From Dethiothermospora halolimnae (GTDB lineage: Bacteria; Bacillota; Clostridia; Tissierellales; VENL01): a stretch of DNA of 45,805 nucleotides. Made by a program: the position numbers and the translations under genes. Of this stretch, positions 42,601 through 45,805 are shown piece by piece. The stretch is from the NCBI RefSeq assembly GCF_037577855.1, contig NZ_JBAKFX010000035.1, positions 1-45,805 of the forward strand, in the 5' to 3' direction. The stretch's first letter is position 1; each line of letters starts with the position of its first letter. A model generated the notes under the pieces. It saw nothing but the letters and a program-made list of their open reading frames with translations, had not been told where the DNA came from and made no database searches.

Positions 42601-42700
42601 GTTGAGGGATTACAAATCCTCCAATAACAGAAGAATCTGTAGCTTCGAATTCATTCGAAGGTTTCCTTATCTATTCTTTATTCTCTATTCTTCATTCTTT
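42601..42700. repeat. Palindrome A and family D block at oppF 3' end
   Basis: Degenerate palindrome A (42601-42626), D hairpin CTTCGAATTCATTCGAAG (42643-42660), then GTTTCCTTATCTATTCTTTA and repeat tail; the last codons of the oligopeptide ATPase gene (TKNEE and stop) lie inside the tail at 42685-42703. Confidence 0.75.
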
Positions 42701-43671
42701 GTATTTAAAAAGCATGCCACCCTATGACCATCTGCCATACTCTCAAGTTTTGGCTCCCTTTCTTTACATATATCCATTACCTTTGGACATCTAGTGTGAA
42801 AAGCGCATCCTGATGGTTTATTTATGGGGCTTGGTACTTCTCTCTTTAATATTACTCTATTTTTTTCTACATCGGGATCTGGATCTGGAAAGGCAGATAT
42901 TAATGCCTCTGTATAAGGGTGTTTAGGATTATTGTATATAGTTTCAACATCCCCTATCTCTACTATTTTACCTAAATACATAACTCCTACCCTATTGGAA
43001 ACATGTTTTACTACGTTAAGACCATGGGCTATAAACAGATATGTTAAGTCATATTCATCTTGTAGGTCCTCTAGTAGATTTAATATTTGAGACTGTATTG
43101 ATACATCAAGAGCAGATACTGGTTCATCGCACAATATAAACTTTGGTTTCGTGGCAATAGCCCTTGCTATTCCTATTCTTTGTTTTTGTCCTCCACTGAA
43201 TTCATGGGGAAATTTTTTAGCTGATAATTTAGGTAAACCCACCAGTTCAAGGAGTTTATGTACCTCTTTTGATACTTCGTATTTTGATGTTATTTTATGA
43301 ATCAACAATGGTTCCGATAATATATCTTCAATAGTCATTTTAGGATCTAGGGCAAAACTAGAATCTTGAAATATAATCTGTAAGTCCTTTCTTAGTTTTC
43401 TAAACTCTTTATCACTATATGTCTCTATGTTAACTCCATTTAATTTTATTTCACCCTTTGTTGGAGACAATAACCTCAATATAAGATTTCCCGTTGTACT
43501 TTTTCCACATCCACTTTCTCCAACTAAGCCAAAGGTCTCTTTTTCATTAATATGAAATGAAACTCCATCTACTGCTTTTAACTCAGCCCCCCTTTTTTTA
43601 AATAATCCTTTATTTAAATAAAAATATTTTGTTAAATCTTTTACCTCTATAACTGGATCCTTTCCACTCAT
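42685..43671 (-). CDS. oppF: Oligopeptide ABC transporter ATPase (OppF-type)
   Basis: A 328-residue ATPase: Walker A GESGCGKST, signature FSGGQKQRI, Walker B KFILCDEPVSALD, and the C-terminal oligopeptide-transporter extension with CAFHTRCP (Cys residues of the Fe-S-like OppD/F motif) and CKEREPKL. The start is ATG 43671, sharing its A with the preceding stop (TAATG), behind GGGGAGGTGGA; the open frame goes further upstream without cause. C-terminal residues TKNEE and the stop are in a dispersed repeat. Works with the OppD and permease genes just upstream. Confidence 0.93.
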   Translation of the reverse strand: MSGKDPVIEVKDLTKYFYLNKGLFKKRGAELKAVDGVSFHINEKETFGLVGESGCGKSTTGNLILRLLSPTKGEIKLNGVNIETYSDKEFRKLRKDLQIIFQDSSFALDPKMTIEDILSEPLLIHKITSKYEVSKEVHKLLELVGLPKLSAKKFPHEFSGGQKQRIGIARAIATKPKFILCDEPVSALDVSIQSQILNLLEDLQDEYDLTYLFIAHGLNVVKHVSNRVGVMYLGKIVEIGDVETIYNNPKHPYTEALISAFPDPDPDVEKNRVILKREVPSPINKPSGCAFHTRCPKVMDICKEREPKLESMADGHRVACFLNTKNEE

Positions 43672-44648
43672 TATTCCACCTCCCCATAATGGAAGCATCT
43701 TACCAAATGTCCTGTATCTATCTCAGTCAATTTTGGCTTTACTTCTTTACATCTATCCATTCTTTTATCACATCTACTATAAAATTCACAACCTTTAACT
43801 TCCATGGACATATCGGGAACGGTGCCTTTTATTGTATATAGCTTTCCCTTTTTGTCATTTAATCTAGGAATACATTTCATAAGTCCCTTTGTATAGGGAT
43901 GCATGGCATTATTATATAAATCTCTGGTACCTGCTATCTCCATGATTTTCCCACTATACATCACTACTATTTTGTCAGACATCTCTGTTACAACCCCTAA
44001 ATCATGGGTTATAAGTAAAACCGATGTTTCATATTCATCCTTAAGTCTCCTTATCAAATCTAATATTTCCGCTTGTATGGTAACATCAAGGGCAGTTGTT
44101 GGTTCATCGGCTATTAGTAATTTGGGGTTACATACAAGGGCCATAGCAATCATAATCCTCTGTCTCATACCTCCACTTAATTCAAAGGGATAACAATTAT
44201 ATCTTTCATGGGGTTCCGGTATTTCAACCTTCTTTAATATATCTATAGCTTTATTTTTAGCTTCTTTCTTGCTAATTTTCCTATGAATAGTTAAACATTC
44301 TCTGATTTGATAGCCAACTTTGAGCATTGGATTAAGACTATTCATAGGCTCTTGATATACCATAGATATTTCATTTCCTCTGATTTTTCTCTTTTCTTTT
44401 TCTGATTTATCAAGTATATTTTCTCCATTAAATAGTATTTGCCCTCCTTTAATCTCTCCCGGCGGACTAGGTATAAGTCCCATTATAGACAGGGCAGTAA
44501 CACTTTTTCCACTCCCTGACTCCCCTATAAGAGCAACAACTTCCCTTTTTCCTATTGAAAAACTAACACCATTTACAGCATATATAGTTTTATCTTCTAA
44601 CTGAAAATGAGTTTTTAAATCCTTTACTTCTAATAGTCTATCAGTCAT
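43671..44648 (-). CDS. oppD: Oligopeptide ABC transporter ATPase (OppD-type)
   Basis: A 325-residue ATPase: Walker A GESGSGKSV, Q-loop region VYQEPMNSLNPML, signature LSGGMRQRI, Walker B LLIADEPTTALD, H loop LITHDLGVV, and the C-terminal motif CEFYSRCDKRMDRCKE. Start ATG 44648 follows AGAAGGGGGTAGTAAT. It overlaps the permease stop region and is coupled by TAATG to oppF. Confidence 0.93.
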   Translation of the reverse strand: MTDRLLEVKDLKTHFQLEDKTIYAVNGVSFSIGKREVVALIGESGSGKSVTALSIMGLIPSPPGEIKGGQILFNGENILDKSEKEKRKIRGNEISMVYQEPMNSLNPMLKVGYQIRECLTIHRKISKKEAKNKAIDILKKVEIPEPHERYNCYPFELSGGMRQRIMIAMALVCNPKLLIADEPTTALDVTIQAEILDLIRRLKDEYETSVLLITHDLGVVTEMSDKIVVMYSGKIMEIAGTRDLYNNAMHPYTKGLMKCIPRLNDKKGKLYTIKGTVPDMSMEVKGCEFYSRCDKRMDRCKEVKPKLTEIDTGHLVRCFHYGEVE

Positions 44649-44652
44649 ATTA

Positions 44653-45579
44653 CTACCCCCTTCTGTTTCCAACTAATTTGGCTTTAGGATTTACAACATA
44701 TTTTATAATTTTAAAAATTATATTTAATACATAGTAAATAATTCCAATAATTATTGCCACAGCTATAGCTATATTGGGTTCCCTTGTCAGATTATTACTC
44801 ATCATATAGGTAGCCCCAGGAAAGTTAAACATATATTCTACCAATAATAATCCAGATATAAGCATTGTTGCTATTGATGGAAAGGAATCTGATATCTCTA
44901 TAATTGCATTCCTAAAGGAATGGACCCATAGTGTTCTAAGTCTCGATGCACCTTTACCCATTGCTGTTTTTATATAGTCTTGGTTATAGGTTTTATCTAT
45001 AGCCAGAGACACTATTCTAGCAATATAAAACATAGGTATTATAGAAAGACAGATAATGGGAAGTATATAACTTTCAGGGCCTGAATATCCAAATATAGGT
45101 AAAGGTTTTATCCCCTTAGAATTAAAAAGCCATATTAAAATTGATTGAATGGCTATGATAACAAAAACTGTTGGCATAGCCAAAAAAGTTATTGATGTTA
45201 TCATCTTTAAGTTTGATGATTTTTCCTTCTCCTTTTTACTATCAAATACTCCCTTAAATATGCCCAAAATTATAGAAATGAGTAACCCACTTATCAGTAA
45301 TATAATGGTTCTTTTAACACCAGGTTTTATATATTTCCATATATTTTTGCCATGTTTTGTTTCACCAAACGTTCCTGAAAATAAATCATCATAATAATCT
45401 TTAACCTCACCTTTTATATGACTAAAGGTCACGTTAGAATTTATATCTAATTTTTTTATATCTAAATCAATATTAAAATTTTTTGGCATTTTAATAATAG
45501 ATACTATAACAGTTAATAATATAAAAAGAAATAAAATTTCCCCTATTATTTTGAAGATTACTTTTCTATTTATTTTCAT
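44653..45579 (-). CDS. Oligopeptide-type ABC permease (OppB-like)
   Basis: A 308-residue BPD_transp_1 permease. A first membrane helix (about 9-30) is followed by an outer segment (about 35-85), then five helices; the EAA-type loop is seen in DYIKTAMGKGASRLRTLWVH. The single N-terminal helix plus outer domain is the OppB arrangement rather than OppC. Start ATG 45579 after AAAGGGGG. Upstream is intergenic DNA and a divergent gene start, so a second permease and the binding protein are not in this minus-strand operon within the window. They may lie elsewhere. Confidence 0.87.
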   Translation of the reverse strand: MKINRKVIFKIIGEILFLFILLTVIVSIIKMPKNFNIDLDIKKLDINSNVTFSHIKGEVKDYYDDLFSGTFGETKHGKNIWKYIKPGVKRTIILLISGLLISIILGIFKGVFDSKKEKEKSSNLKMITSITFLAMPTVFVIIAIQSILIWLFNSKGIKPLPIFGYSGPESYILPIICLSIIPMFYIARIVSLAIDKTYNQDYIKTAMGKGASRLRTLWVHSFRNAIIEISDSFPSIATMLISGLLLVEYMFNFPGATYMMSNNLTREPNIAIAVAIIIGIIYYVLNIIFKIIKYVVNPKAKLVGNRRG

Positions 45580-45600
45580 AAAAATCCCCCTTTAAATAGT

Positions 45601-45644
45601 AAGGTTTTGTCAAAAGTTTCATCAAAAAACCTTGACAAAACCTT
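45601..45644. repeat. Inverted repeat in divergent intergenic region
   Basis: AAGGTTTTGTCAA (45601-45613) and complement (45632-45644) around an 18-nt loop. Resembles the hairpin at 39090-39122. Confidence 0.6.
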
Positions 45645-45672
45645 TATTTTTACAAATTTATATATAAAATAC

Positions 45673-45734
45673 TTGCCACCCCCAAAAATAGGGTACAATT
45701 TTATTGACAAGATAAAATTAAGACCAATATTAAT
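45673..45734 (+). promoter_or_regulatory. Candidate promoters of the right-edge gene
   Basis: TTGCCA (45673-45678), 15-bp spacer, TACAAT (45694-45699); and TTGACA (45704-45709), 17-18 bp spacer, ATATTA/TATTAA (45727-45733). The second would start transcription inside the ribosome site, so the first is preferred for a normal leader. Confidence 0.4.
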
Positions 45735-45752
45735 AAAAGGAGTGGCAAAACT

Positions 45753-45805
45753 TTGAATACAATACTTAAAAAATTACTTTGGACAATTTATTTTCAATAT
45801 AATAT
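45753..45805 (+). CDS. Start of divergent gene cut by the window edge
   Basis: An open frame from TTG 45753 (NTILKKLLWTIYFQYN) runs off the window. AAAGGAG (45736-45742) lies ten bases upstream. The basic-hydrophobic start suggests a membrane protein. Only 17 codons are visible; it could be the missing partner permease, but nothing here proves it. Confidence 0.4.
   Translation, partial: MNTILKKLLWTIYFQYN

Overview
The window is AT-rich DNA with short intergenic gaps, strong GGAGG-type ribosome binding sites, many TTG and GTG starts, and almost all genes on the minus strand. The gene families (AddAB, NarL-type two-component systems, a SigY-type ECF locus, ABC exporters, CPBP protease, lipoproteins) point to a low-GC Firmicute, most likely an anaerobe of the Clostridia/Tissierellia group. 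I see no rRNA, tRNA, CRISPR array, phage module or transposase.

Layout on the minus strand, in window order. 460-7114 is a lipoprotein, an ABC-2 exporter (ATPase plus two permeases) and a NarL-type kinase/regulator pair; it resembles the LnrJK-LnrLMN drug-sensing and efflux system of Bacillus. 7384-11852 is a PQ-loop membrane protein, a second kinase/regulator pair whose genes are split by tandem repeats, and an ArsR-like regulator with an MFS exporter behind a strong promoter and operator. 12128-13090 holds two low-complexity proteins. 13656-17018 is an ECF sigma factor, zinc-finger anti-sigma, zinc-ribbon membrane protein, PLDc_N protein and ABC exporter, matching the gene order of the B. 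subtilis sigY operon; it carries two near-identical ECF promoters with a terminator between them. 17276-24159 has a coiled-coil protein, a DMT transporter, a MarR/ABC exporter operon and a phosphatase-like membrane protein.

Two plus-strand genes (GNAT acetyltransferase and a small membrane protein) sit at 24356-25542 around a MITE-like hairpin. Then come an XRE/TPR regulator, a monoglyceride-lipase-like hydrolase, AddA and AddB (25564-33859), a cluster of envelope proteins including two paralogous solute-binding-like lipoproteins (34043-38229), a CPBP protease, a small membrane protein, a PIN-PhoH ATPase, an HPP protein, and an oligopeptide transporter (oppF, oppD and one permease) up to 45579. 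A divergent gene starts at the right edge.

The most unusual feature is the intergenic DNA. At least six families of short palindromes and tracts recur, often in the same order, and run up to the 3' ends of minus-strand genes, several of which take their last codons and stop from the repeat. Within families the two arms of the hairpins change together, so self-complementarity is kept while sequence varies. The SigY-like locus and this repeat mosaic are the two items I would follow first.
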